A stretch of 15,399 nt of DNA, taken from Spirochaetia bacterium. GTDB taxonomy: Bacteria > Spirochaetota > Spirochaetia > Treponematales > Treponemataceae. The first letter of the stretch is position 1; each line of letters begins with the position of its first letter. Position numbers and translations under genes: made by a program. The notes under the pieces are model-generated. The model was given only the letters and a program-made list of their open reading frames with translations, was not told the origin of the DNA and ran no database searches. The DNA lies in NCBI GenBank assembly GCA_900769325.1, contig CAAGGF010000035.1:1-15399 (forward strand), given 5' to 3'. Below, one piece after another: positions 1 through 7,799 of this stretch.

Positions 1-68
1 CGTTCGACTTGCATGCTTAAGACGCGCCGCCAGCGTTCGTTCTGAGCCAGGATCAAACTCTCCATGAT
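1..68 (-). rRNA. rrs: 16S ribosomal RNA, 5' end (partial)
   Basis: On the minus strand the sequence reads AGAGTTTGATCCTGGCTCAG (bases 61 to 42), the universal 5' region of bacterial 16S rRNA. It continues with a treponemal-type stretch into the window edge. Counting from the E. coli numbering of that motif puts the mature 5' end near base 68. Only about 68 nt are present, and the rest lies before base 1. The family assignment is certain; placement in Treponema is an inference from the short signature. Confidence 0.97.
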
Positions 69-302
69 TATTTTCAAGTACCCGAAGGTACATGACTTCC
101 TCATTCAAGTTCAATTCTAACTTTTATTTCTGTTTGAATTGATTTTATTTTGAGTTTATTCTGCTTTTACTGCATATAAACTCTAGGCATTTAATTTAAT
201 CCTCAGATTCTTATGAACCTGCTGACATTTCAGTCCGTTCTTTCCTTCCCTTTTGTGTCAAATAACTCTTTTTGATTTGCACCGCCGTTTTGCTTGACGG
301 TG
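69..302 (-). other. Pre-16S leader region
   Basis: This is the stretch between the inferred rRNA transcription start and the 16S 5' end. It contains no ORF of note. A short CACCG...CGGTG pairing near the transcript start (about 281-303) could form a hairpin. An antiterminator (boxA-like) element is expected here in rRNA leaders, but I could not identify one with confidence. Confidence 0.6.
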
Positions 303-308
303 ATTAAG

Positions 309-337
309 AATATACCACGAGGTAAAAAAAGTGTCAA
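309..337 (-). promoter_or_regulatory. rRNA operon promoter
   Basis: On the minus strand there is a perfect -35 TTGACA (337-332), a spacer of exactly 17 bp, and a -10 TATATT (314-309). Transcription would start near base 302. The 60-100 bp upstream (338-440) are long A-tracts on this strand and resemble an UP element. The position and quality fit a strong rRNA promoter reading into the 16S gene. Confidence 0.88.
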
Positions 338-466
338 CACTTTTTTTTTATTTTTTTACTTTTTTTTTCAATTTTTTTTATTCTTTTTCTATATTTCTTT
401 TCATTCATTTTTATTCTAATTCGCCGCTTCTTTTCTTTGTTTCATTTTAAATCATACGCTGCAATC

Positions 467-774
467 ATTATCCTTATATGCTGTAAATATTATTCTGATA
501 GTCTATAAAAATTATTCCGATAGCCTGTAAGAATTATTCTGATAGCCTATAATAATTATTCTGAAAGACTTAAAATATTATTGTAAAAGACTTTCAACAT
601 TGTTCTAAAAGGCTTTTAAGATTACCAAAACAGGCTTTTAACATTCCTATAAAAGGCTGTCTGCATTATTAAAACAAGCTTACAGAATTACTAAGACAGA
701 CTGTCTCAATTCTCATAACAGGCTTATAGCGTTATCATAACAGCCTGTCTGAATTACTAAAACAGGCTATAAAA
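467..774. repeat. Degenerate 22-bp tandem repeat array, 14 units
   Basis: Fourteen consecutive units of exactly 22 bp can be laid end to end, starting at 467, 489, 511, 533, 555, 577, 599, 621, 643, 665, 687, 709, 731 and 753. Nearly every unit starts ATTAYT or a close variant and carries an AAAACAGGCTT-like or GATAGCCT-like core in the middle. An approximate consensus is ATTATTCTAAAAGGCTTTAA. Similarity drops away after about 774. The 22-bp period shifts the reading frame at each unit, and no ORF spans the block, so it is not coding. The array lies upstream of the rRNA promoter, between it and the Rpn gene. Function unknown. Confidence 0.85.
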
Positions 775-792
775 TGTTCAATTCATCATTTC

Positions 793-893
793 TGTCATCC
801 CGCCACAAACCTGTCATTCCGAACTTGTTTCGAAATCCCATTAATAGGTCTTTACATCCGTTGGTGGGATGCTGAAACGAGTTCAGCATGACA
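793..893. repeat. ~100-bp intergenic palindromic repeat, copy A
   Basis: This block aligns almost base for base with the block at 2111-2213. Both start TGTCATCCC, contain an ATTCCGAACTTG half-hairpin, share GTCTTTACATCCGTT, and end in a 28-bp hairpin module. In this copy the module is at 866-893, with arms ATGCTGAA and TTCAGCAT around ACGAG, followed by GACA. The first hairpin (centred near 832) is partly decayed here. This looks like a dispersed repeat family of the REP/MITE kind; no protein is encoded. Confidence 0.8.
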
Positions 894-1040
894 CAACGCT
901 TTCCCAGTTTGTCATCCAAAACGCCAATCCAAAAAAAATCGCAAATTTTTAAACTTTTTTCCCCGTTTTACTGCCGAAAGTGAAAATTTTCGGATATTTA
1001 AATATATGAAGATTTTTTTAATACAAACAGGAGTATAATC

Positions 1041-1913
1041 ATGAAAATTTATGTAGACAAAGCACTTGAAAAACAATGGGAAGAAGCTTCTCTTTCCAAC
1101 AATTTCATCTTCTGCAAGGTAATGTCCGAGAATCTTGACCTCTGCAAGGAATTTCTCGAAATGCTTTTGAATATTAAAATTGAAAGCATAAGTCTTGCTC
1201 AGCCAGAAACGACTCTTAATGTCGATTTTTTTGCCAAGGGAATTCGCCTAGATGTTTTTGTGAAGGATGACACCGACAGAATTTTTGATATTGAAATGCA
1301 GGTTATCGGGAAAGATTATCTTCCACTTCGGGCACGGTATTATCAAAGCGTACTTGATGTTTCTTCATTGCATGCCGGAGAAGATTACGAATCACTCACA
1401 GAAAGTTATGTAATTTTCCTTTGCCTTGATGACATCTTTCACAAAGGGCTACCGATTTACACCTTCAAAAGCGTCTGCATTGAAGACCCAACTCTTTTCC
1501 TCGACGACAAAACCACAAAAGTCTTTTGCAACGCCCAAAAATATGATAAAATGCCAGCAGAAAAGCTAAGGACTTTTTTCAAATTTCTTGTACAAAAGCA
1601 GCCAGACGAAACAGACTTTTCAAAAACCATTAACGAAAAAGTCCTCAAGGCCAAAATTACTGAAGACGCACGGAGAACTTTTATGACACTTGAGCAAGAG
1701 ATAAGATTAGCCTCCAAACACGCCGCCCAAGCGGCTGCTAAAGAAGCTGAAAAAGAGAAAGAAATTGCACTTAAGGAAGCTGAAGCTGAAAAGAAAATGG
1801 CTGTAGAAAGGATTGTTGAAAATAATGCAAGAAAACTTAAAGAATCTGGTGTTTCGGTGGAAATTATTTCTAAATGTACAGGGCTTTCATTGAAGCAGGT
1901 TCAGGAGCTGTAA
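1041..1913 (+). CDS. Rpn family recombination-promoting nuclease / putative PD-(D/E)XK transposase
   Basis: This is a 290-aa protein of the Rpn/PDDEXK_2 family, long annotated as 'putative transposase'. Family members are DNA endonucleases that promote RecA-independent recombination. The N-terminal nuclease core shows the PD-(D/E)XK pattern: RLDVFVKD (Asp near residue 70) followed by FDIEMQV (Glu-Met-Gln). Next comes the family's RARYYQSVLD helix and an LRTFFKFL segment. Residues about 225-262 form an Ala/Glu/Lys-rich helix, probably coiled coil. The C-terminus (KESGVSVEIISKCTGLSLKQVQEL, split by family into a small helix-turn-helix-like tail) is typical. The ATG is preceded by a good AGGAG Shine-Dalgarno. 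The gene stands alone, with dispersed repeats on both sides (793-893 and 2031-2213). No terminal inverted repeats or target duplication were seen, so there is no evidence that it is a mobile element itself. Confidence 0.88.
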   Translation: MKIYVDKALEKQWEEASLSNNFIFCKVMSENLDLCKEFLEMLLNIKIESISLAQPETTLNVDFFAKGIRLDVFVKDDTDRIFDIEMQVIGKDYLPLRARYYQSVLDVSSLHAGEDYESLTESYVIFLCLDDIFHKGLPIYTFKSVCIEDPTLFLDDKTTKVFCNAQKYDKMPAEKLRTFFKFLVQKQPDETDFSKTINEKVLKAKITEDARRTFMTLEQEIRLASKHAAQAAAKEAEKEKEIALKEAEAEKKMAVERIVENNARKLKESGVSVEIISKCTGLSLKQVQEL

Positions 1914-1949
1914 GGGTTACCTGACATATTAACCTGATTCAGAAAATTT

Positions 1950-2014
1950 TCACTGAGAATTTTTAAAAACTCACTGACTTTTTTCGTAAAACTCACTGAG
2001 ATTTTTTTCACAAA
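1950..2014. repeat. Short 21-22-bp tandem repeat, 3 units
   Basis: TCACTGA occurs at 1950, 1971 and 1993, spaced 21 and 22 bp. Each copy is followed by a T-run and preceded by an A-run (for example AAAACTCACTGA). The unit sequence differs from that of the 467-774 array, but the period is the same. The block lies directly downstream of the Rpn gene stop codon. Confidence 0.6.
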
Positions 2015-2030
2015 TTTTCTTAAAATTAAA

Positions 2031-2092
2031 GAGATGCTGAAACAAGTTCAGCATGACATAGGTGGGGATACTTCACTATATTCAGTATGACA
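2031..2092. repeat. Two solo copies of the 28-bp hairpin module
   Basis: At 2031-2058 the module reads GATGCTGAAACAAGTTCAGC followed by ATGACA, with a perfect ATGCTGAA/TTCAGCAT stem. At 2065-2092 a decayed version (GGGATACTTC...TTCAGTATGACA) can be aligned over its full 28 bases. These match the terminal modules of the ~100-bp repeats at 793-893 and 2111-2213. Confidence 0.75.
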
Positions 2093-2110
2093 CAGATGTT
2101 ACCGTCAGTT

Positions 2111-2213
2111 TGTCATCCCAATCATCAACACTGTGATTCCGAACTTGATTCGGAATCACAGTGATAAGTCTTTACATCCGTTAATGGAATGCTAAAACGA
2201 GTTCAGCATGACA
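2111..2213. repeat. ~100-bp intergenic palindromic repeat, copy B
   Basis: This is the second full copy of the block at 793-893. Here the first half is a perfect 15-bp inverted repeat: arm CACTGTGATTCCGAA at 2129-2143, loop CTTGA, arm at 2149-2163. The conserved GTCTTTACATCCGTT linker follows. The final hairpin module at 2186-2213 has one arm changed (ATGCTAAA against TTCAGCAT). No protein is encoded. It lies in the intergenic space between the Rpn gene and the amylase terminator. Confidence 0.82.
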
Positions 2214-2254
2214 ACAGCATCCATTTTTAATTTCTGAAAGAAAAACTTTACCGC

Positions 2255-2291
2255 AAAAAAAATCCTTCACACAAATTCTGTGCAAAGGATT
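2255..2291 (-). terminator. Rho-independent terminator of the amylase transcript
   Basis: On the minus strand, just past the amylase stop, arms AATCCTT (2291-2285) and AAGGATT (2267-2261) pair, with further CACA/TGTG pairing inside. A run of eight T's (2262-2255) follows. Confidence 0.85.
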
Positions 2292-2314
2292 TTCAATCGC
2301 TTGATATGAAATTT

Positions 2315-4069
2315 TTATTTATTTGCGGCAAGAACTACAGAGCAGTACGGAGGAAGAGTAACTTTTCCGTCTGCACAAACTGCATCCTGTTTTGATGCAA
2401 ATACAAGCGGAAGGTTTTCATAGCCAGCAGGAAGCGAAACCGTTACAGTATCTTTTGAACTTACATTATGAATTACAAACGCTTTTTCTTCGTCACATTC
2501 CATTGCGTAAGATTCAATTACAGGAGATGAACAAGAAACAGCTTTGAGTCGGCCTTTGTAAAGAGCAGGATGAGAAGTTTTTAAACGAATGATTCGCTTG
2601 TAATACTGAAGAAGTGAATCTGGATTTTTTTCCTGCACGCTGATTGGTTCAGTTTTTTTATTGTAAATCGCAACATTTCCGTAAGCACCCTGTGCATACC
2701 AAGTCGGAGTAAGTTTTTCTTTTCCTTCTGGTTTCCAGACTAAAGCAGTTCTTTTTGACGGATCATCTGTTCCGCTTCTCATGGCGATTTCTTCACCGTA
2801 ATAAATGAACGGAACTCCTTCTATTAAAATGTAAAGGTTTGCTGCCATTTTCATTTTGTCAAGTTTGTTCTTTCCGTTGAAATTTGCTGCACTTCGAACC
2901 TGGTCGTGATTTGAAAGGAACGGAGCATCGATGTAGTTCGGATTGTTTCTTCCAAAATCTGCATAAGTGCTTTCAAGATATCGCGCATAACCGTTGAAAG
3001 ATTTTTCATCAGTGTCAGGAACAAAAGAAGAATCGTTGTCGTTTAATTCCTGATTGTTTAAAATATCTTTAATCAAAGTTCCAAGGTTAAAGTGGAAATT
3101 TGAAGGCATTCCGCCATAATATTTTGAACGAACTGCATTCGGTTCCCAAACTTCAGCTACCATATATGCATCAGGTTTTACTGATTTTACATATTCTGTC
3201 ATTTCCTTCCAGAATCCGACAGCTTTTGAAAGAGTTTCTGTTCCAGGTTTTACTTCTACGCTGTTATAAATATGACCTGCAGCATCAAATCTGAAACCGT
3301 CTACACCTTTATCAAGCCAGAATTTAAACACTTTTTTAAACTCATCACGGGCTGCCTTGCAATCCATATCAAAATCAGGCATTGTAGTATCAAAAAGTGC
3401 TCCATAGAATGAATAAACTTCTTTTCCCTGTGCATTAACAGAAGGATTTCCTAAATCCATGTTCCAGAAATTATGTCCCCAAATCTTGATTTTTTCGTTG
3501 TAAGGACCGCCGTTTTCTGTTAAATCGTCTTCAGTAATCCACCTGTACCATGCACGATGCGGATCTTTTGGGTCTTTTGACTTAATGAACCAGTCATTAT
3601 AATTGCTTGAATGGTTACAAGTCATATCGATTATTACACTGATTCCGCGTTTATGACATTCTAAAATCATATTTTCGAAATCTTTCATAGTTCCGTATTC
3701 TGGATTTACATTATAATAATCATCAACATTGTAACCATGATAAGAACCAGACGGGAAAATCGGAAGAAGCCAGATTCCCGTAATTCCAAGATCGCTTGTA
3801 GTATCGTCTTTACCGTCATTCAAATAATCGAGTTTTTTTACGATTCCATTAAAATCGCCGTTTCCGTCTTTGTTGCTGTCGGCAAAAGAACGCACAAACA
3901 TACTGTAATAAACACCTTCAGTTGGTTTTGCCGCTTTTCTTTCAACCGGTGCAAGTTTTGTAATCGCTTCATTCGGATTTAATTCCTTGGCTTTTTTTGC
4001 AAAAGCAGAAACCGAACAAAGAGAAAGACAAGCAAACGCAGCAAAAGTTTTTGTTAATTTTTTTTTCAT
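2315..4069 (-). CDS. Exported GH13 alpha-amylase
   Basis: This is a glycoside hydrolase family 13 enzyme of 584 aa that would cleave alpha-1,4 bonds of starch or maltodextrin. A signal peptide covers residues 1 to about 24 (MKKKLTKT, a hydrophobic core, then a VSAFA cleavage site), so it should be periplasmic or secreted. Counting from this ATG, the four conserved GH13 regions are visible. Region I is DMTCNH (148-153). Region II is GFRFDAA with nucleophile Asp262. Region III is MVAEVW with acid/base Glu306. Region IV is FLSNHD with Asp389. The C-terminal ~100 residues look like the usual beta-sandwich. I chose the ATG at 4069 because GAGAGG stands 5 nt upstream; a GTG at 4075 lies inside that ribosome site. 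The gene follows malG in the same direction, after a terminator at 4122-4156. It would supply maltodextrins to the MalEFG transporter. The subfamily (amylase, oligo-1,6-glucosidase or cyclomaltodextrinase type) is not resolved. Confidence 0.9.
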   Translation of the reverse strand: MKKKLTKTFAAFACLSLCSVSAFAKKAKELNPNEAITKLAPVERKAAKPTEGVYYSMFVRSFADSNKDGNGDFNGIVKKLDYLNDGKDDTTSDLGITGIWLLPIFPSGSYHGYNVDDYYNVNPEYGTMKDFENMILECHKRGISVIIDMTCNHSSNYNDWFIKSKDPKDPHRAWYRWITEDDLTENGGPYNEKIKIWGHNFWNMDLGNPSVNAQGKEVYSFYGALFDTTMPDFDMDCKAARDEFKKVFKFWLDKGVDGFRFDAAGHIYNSVEVKPGTETLSKAVGFWKEMTEYVKSVKPDAYMVAEVWEPNAVRSKYYGGMPSNFHFNLGTLIKDILNNQELNDNDSSFVPDTDEKSFNGYARYLESTYADFGRNNPNYIDAPFLSNHDQVRSAANFNGKNKLDKMKMAANLYILIEGVPFIYYGEEIAMRSGTDDPSKRTALVWKPEGKEKLTPTWYAQGAYGNVAIYNKKTEPISVQEKNPDSLLQYYKRIIRLKTSHPALYKGRLKAVSCSSPVIESYAMECDEEKAFVIHNVSSKDTVTVSLPAGYENLPLVFASKQDAVCADGKVTLPPYCSVVLAANK

Positions 4070-4121
4070 TTTCACCTCTCAAAATCTTTATAAAAGCACG
4101 AAATATTCCTTACGGATTTCT

Positions 4122-4156
4122 AAAAAAAATGGAGACTGCATAATACAATCTCCATT
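4122..4156 (-). terminator. Terminator or attenuator between malG and the amylase gene
   Basis: On the minus strand AATGGAGA (4156-4149) pairs perfectly with TCTCCATT (4135-4128), and a T-run (4129-4122) follows. A second inverted repeat, TAAAGAGTA/TACTCTTTA (4156-4164 and 4181-4189), spans the malG stop codon and would compete with it. Transcription of the downstream amylase gene therefore needs read-through or a promoter within 4076-4121; no clear promoter was seen there. Confidence 0.8.
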
Positions 4157-4179
4157 AAAGAGTACGGAATTAATTTAAA

Positions 4180-5283
4180 TTACTCTTTACCACTAGTACC
4201 GGCAAGAGACTGAAGCAATGACTTCTGACCTGCAAGGAACAAAATGGCAAAAGGAACTGCAACAAGAATGGCTCCGGCTGCAAACATAGTAAAGTTATCG
4301 TTTGAACGACCGCTAATCATTTCATAAAGACCAACAGCGAGCGTTTTCATGTTGTCTGAACGCAAAACCATTCGCGGGAAGATATAGTCCATCCACGGAC
4401 CTGTAAAACTTGTCAATGTAAGGAATACAATCTGTGGTTTTGCAGCAGGAATAATTACGCGGATATATGCAACTAAAGGAGATGCACCGTCGATATAAGC
4501 GGCTTCTGCAATATCTTTAGGCATTGTATCGAAATAACCTTTCATTAACTGCGAGTTAAACGGAATACTTCCGGCAGCGTATACAAGAACAAGTCCCCAA
4601 AGAGTGTCGAGAGCGTTCAATTTATTCAAGATGGCATAAGTTGCAACCATTCCGATAAAGCTTGGGAACATCTGCAAGATAATCATACCGGACATAATCT
4701 GTTTTTTACCTGTAAACTGGAATCTTGAGAAGATGTAACCAGCTGTAGTACAGATAATTACAGTCATGATTGTGTTCATACAAGCGATTAAAAGAGTATT
4801 CAAATACCATCGTTTGTAGTTTGTACCTTTTGCAGACGGAACTCCAAGTGCGATTTCTGCATCAGATCGTTTTACATCATCTTCTGAATTTGTAAGAAGT
4901 CGTCTGTACTGATAAAGCGAAAGTTTCTTGAATGAGAATTCTGCAACAAGTCTTCCGCGCTTTCCAGAACCTTTACAAACATCACACTGAATCAATTCCT
5001 GACCTGTGCGTGTAATTACTTCATTTTTATTTTGGAAAGAAGTTTTTGAAGCCGTAATTTCTTCTTTAAAACCTCGTCCGTCACATTCTTCACAATCCCA
5101 CTTGATATAGCGGTCAGTTTCATCAGTAAACGGAATTACAGATGATGCTCCCAAAGAGTTATTCAAAGAGAACGAAGAACTGATTGTAAACAAAACCGGA
5201 TACAATACGATAACAACATTGATGAGCAGAATAATATTCATCAAAATACTTAACGGTGTTGCGCTGTTTAATTTTCTTTTCAT
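4180..5283 (-). CDS. malG: Maltose/maltodextrin ABC transporter permease MalG, with cysteine-rich insertion
   Basis: This is the second inner-membrane permease of a MalFGK2-type importer. It has 367 aa; MalG proteins are usually about 280-300 aa. After TM1 (residues about 12-36) there is an extracytoplasmic insertion, roughly residues 50-150. It contains two DnaJ-type CxxCxGxG motifs: CEECDGRG (Cys64/Cys67) and CDVCKGSG (Cys100/Cys103). The other membrane segments follow from about residue 162. The EAA loop that docks the ATPase is intact (MPKDIAEAAYIDGASPLVAY). The ATG overlaps the malF stop by one base (TAATG), implying translational coupling. Family and operon role are firm. The metal- or thiol-binding role of the insertion is an inference. 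Confidence 0.92.
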   Translation of the reverse strand: MKRKLNSATPLSILMNIILLINVVIVLYPVLFTISSSFSLNNSLGASSVIPFTDETDRYIKWDCEECDGRGFKEEITASKTSFQNKNEVITRTGQELIQCDVCKGSGKRGRLVAEFSFKKLSLYQYRRLLTNSEDDVKRSDAEIALGVPSAKGTNYKRWYLNTLLIACMNTIMTVIICTTAGYIFSRFQFTGKKQIMSGMIILQMFPSFIGMVATYAILNKLNALDTLWGLVLVYAAGSIPFNSQLMKGYFDTMPKDIAEAAYIDGASPLVAYIRVIIPAAKPQIVFLTLTSFTGPWMDYIFPRMVLRSDNMKTLAVGLYEMISGRSNDNFTMFAAGAILVAVPFAILFLAGQKSLLQSLAGTSGKE

Positions 5284-7703
5284 TATACTTCACCTTCCTT
5301 GAATGATTTAGTTCTTGTGAAGCTATACAATGCGAATGGAACAAGTACAGCAAATACTAACAATGAAAGAACGGAAGCAAGGTTGTATCTCATAGGAGTG
5401 TACATTGTAAGTTTATAAATCCATGAAATCAACAAGTCTGTTGCACCACAAGATGTAGATGTTGTAAGACCTGTCTGAGGGAGGTTTGGTCCACCACCAG
5501 TCAAGAAGAATACAGCACCAAAGTTGTTGATGTTACTTGCAAATTGCATAATCAAAATTGGTTTAAGCTGGAACATAACAAGAGGGAATGTAATATTCTT
5601 AAACTGATGCCACTTGTTAGCACCATCGATTGTTGCCGCTTCATACAAAGATGCAGAAATTGCAGTCATTGAAGAAGTAGTAAGAATCATAGAATACGGG
5701 AATCCAATCCAGATGTTTACAAAGATAAGTGCAAATTTTGCTACCCAAGGATTACTGAGCCAAGAGAACATTACAGGCGTATCACCTTGTGCATCGATTA
5801 CACCTAAAAGCCTGAGCGTGTGGTTGATAGGCCCCATCTGTCCGTTCAAGAGGTTTGCCCAGATGAAAAGGCTTAACATAGTTGGAATAGCATAAGGCAA
5901 AATATAAATCGTTCTGTAGAATGCAGGGAACTTAATTTTTTTGTCTTGAAGAACAACTGCATAGAAGAATCCGACAAAGAAACATGTTAATGTTGCAAAA
6001 ATAGCCCAAACGAATGTCCAGATTGCAGAGTTTGCAAATGCAGCAGCAAATGCACCGCCACCTGAAACGCCTGAACTTGTAGAGAACATCGTTACAAAGT
6101 TTTCAAGGCCTACCCAGCTTACAAGATTCTTTGGAGGAATGTGATCCGGCGACTGATAGTTTGTAAATGCAACTAATGCCGAGAACACAAGCGGAATTAC
6201 AGAGAATACCGCAATCATAACAATACTTGGTGCAATACCGATTGAAGCGAAAGAGTTCTGCGACATATCATCTTTTGCTTCTCGCATTGTAGGGAATTTA
6301 TTATTTTTCTCGATTTTTTTTGCAGCTTTTCCTGCACTCTGTACATTCATGATATAAAGAACAATAAAAAGTGCAACAAAAATCAATGCAAAAATACCGT
6401 CAATCATCATGTTGATTGAGTGGTCTTTGTAATTCATTACTTCTGTAGGCTGGTCAACACCGAGAGTGATAAGACCAGTTACAGCAGAAACTATTGGAGA
6501 ACCAAAGAAAACATCTGAATGTCTTACAGTTCTTTTACCGGCTTTTGCCGCTTTAATACATTCATGACAGTTATCAAAATTCTTGTCGAATTCGTTTTCG
6601 ATTCCATTTTCTGAAAGAACTCGTTCTTTTACATTGTAACTGTACAAACGGCTGATTTCATTTACTTTTTCTTCGCGTTCTTTTGCAAGTTTTTCCAAAT
6701 CGTCGAAGCGGTTTGCTTCTGTGTAAACTTCAAGTTCTGACGATGCTAAAACTTCTGTTTCTAATGATGCATCTTCTGTTGCAGGGATAACATAGTGTTC
6801 AGTTGAGTTTTCCTGCAGAACTTTTACAACTTCACGATTTTCTATTTCGCTTTTCTTTGTTGTATATTCCTGTTCGATAATGGCAAGTTTGTCTGCTTTT
6901 TCCTGTTTTACACGCTGTTTTTCTTCCTGTAAATCGAAATCAGCAAAAAATTCTTTTGCCTGTTCATTGTATTCTTTATAAGCGATAGAAGACATTGCCT
7001 TTGAAAGTTTGTTGTTGTGTTTCTCGATGATTTGATTTAAAACATCAATGCTTGCTTCATATTCACCGGCAAGTCTGTCATAAGCAAGACCTACATATTC
7101 TTCGTTGTCAGAAAGAAGACCATATAATGCATCTTCAAACTCCATAACAGCTTCATCGATTGAATCATCATCGGTGAAATCAAAATCTGCAAAATATTCC
7201 TGCCATGTCTGACCGTCAGATTCGTCTTCAATATAGATTTTATTCTTATTTGCAGTTGCAAGATAGTCTGCCTTGAATTTTTTAATTTCTTTTATATCTG
7301 CATCTTCACCTAATTCTTCTAAAGCAAGCTGCTCTGCTGAGGCTTCTGCAACGCTGTATTTAAATTCTGAAATCTTTGAGGCCGCTTTTTTTGCAAAGAA
7401 ATCAGAAACTGCTTTCCGTCTAGCGTCAATAAGGCTATCAAGATCCTTATATTCTTTTTCTTCCAGATATTCTACCATTTCACTGTATTCTGGAAGACCT
7501 TTCATGTATCTTTCTTCCTGTGTATTTGCAGGAATTACTTTTTTTGTACCAAAAATAAAGCAGCAAATCATTATGACTTCAACAAGTGCATAAAGAAAAC
7601 CGCGAACATATTGTTTTAGGAACAAGATTTGTCCCAATCCCATAAAACAACTTGAAGCAAATTTTGCTTTTTTGAGTTTTGCTGGGTCTACGGTATTATT
7701 CAT
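5283..7703 (-). CDS. malF: Maltose/maltodextrin ABC transporter permease MalF, with large N-terminal insertion
   Basis: This is the first permease subunit, 806 aa, against 514 aa in E. coli. TM1 lies at about residues 18-53 and includes a GLGQ...QYVRGFLYAL motif. An acidic, Lys/Glu-rich, mostly helical segment of about 375 residues (about 56-430) follows and is predicted to be extracytoplasmic. It has coiled-coil character around 245-295 and 330-350 and a CHEC cysteine pair at 379-382. TM2 is at about 433-453. The classical permease core runs from about 485 to the end, with the EAA loop YEAATIDGANKW at 687-698. A Shine-Dalgarno TAGGAG precedes the ATG. The gene overlaps malG by one base and lies 96 bp downstream of malE. 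No ATPase gene accompanies it. Core assignment is secure; the role of the insertion is unknown. Confidence 0.92.
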   Translation of the reverse strand: MNNTVDPAKLKKAKFASSCFMGLGQILFLKQYVRGFLYALVEVIMICCFIFGTKKVIPANTQEERYMKGLPEYSEMVEYLEEKEYKDLDSLIDARRKAVSDFFAKKAASKISEFKYSVAEASAEQLALEELGEDADIKEIKKFKADYLATANKNKIYIEDESDGQTWQEYFADFDFTDDDSIDEAVMEFEDALYGLLSDNEEYVGLAYDRLAGEYEASIDVLNQIIEKHNNKLSKAMSSIAYKEYNEQAKEFFADFDLQEEKQRVKQEKADKLAIIEQEYTTKKSEIENREVVKVLQENSTEHYVIPATEDASLETEVLASSELEVYTEANRFDDLEKLAKEREEKVNEISRLYSYNVKERVLSENGIENEFDKNFDNCHECIKAAKAGKRTVRHSDVFFGSPIVSAVTGLITLGVDQPTEVMNYKDHSINMMIDGIFALIFVALFIVLYIMNVQSAGKAAKKIEKNNKFPTMREAKDDMSQNSFASIGIAPSIVMIAVFSVIPLVFSALVAFTNYQSPDHIPPKNLVSWVGLENFVTMFSTSSGVSGGGAFAAAFANSAIWTFVWAIFATLTCFFVGFFYAVVLQDKKIKFPAFYRTIYILPYAIPTMLSLFIWANLLNGQMGPINHTLRLLGVIDAQGDTPVMFSWLSNPWVAKFALIFVNIWIGFPYSMILTTSSMTAISASLYEAATIDGANKWHQFKNITFPLVMFQLKPILIMQFASNINNFGAVFFLTGGGPNLPQTGLTTSTSCGATDLLISWIYKLTMYTPMRYNLASVLSLLVFAVLVPFALYSFTRTKSFKEGEV

Positions 7704-7738
7704 TCCATACTCCTAAATTCTATTCATAATACCGCAAC

Positions 7739-7760
7739 ACAGCCAGCAAAAGCCGACTGC
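7739..7760 (-). promoter_or_regulatory. Intercistronic hairpin between malE and malF
   Basis: In the minus-strand RNA, GCAGUCGGC (7760-7752) and GCUGGCUGU (7747-7739) form a continuous 9-bp stem, counting G-U pairs, closed by a UUUU loop. No T-run follows, so it is not an obvious terminator. The position matches the stabilising stem-loops known between binding-protein and permease genes, which leave the binding protein in excess. Confidence 0.6.
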
Positions 7761-7799
7761 GTCCCAGTATTTTTTTAATTATAAACTTTGAAGTTTAAA

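Noticed and set aside
467..774. CRISPR array
   Set aside because: Units are contiguous and all diverged, with no identical repeats separated by unique spacers and no cas genes nearby.
1457..1717. Minus-strand ORF inside the Rpn gene
   Set aside because: It is fully inside a well-supported gene on the other strand with family motifs. The same applies to the other shadow ORFs within the mal, amylase, uraA and RT genes.
1041..1913. Complete insertion sequence
   Set aside because: No terminal inverted repeats or target-site duplication; the flanking ~100-bp repeats are in direct orientation and also occur as solo modules.
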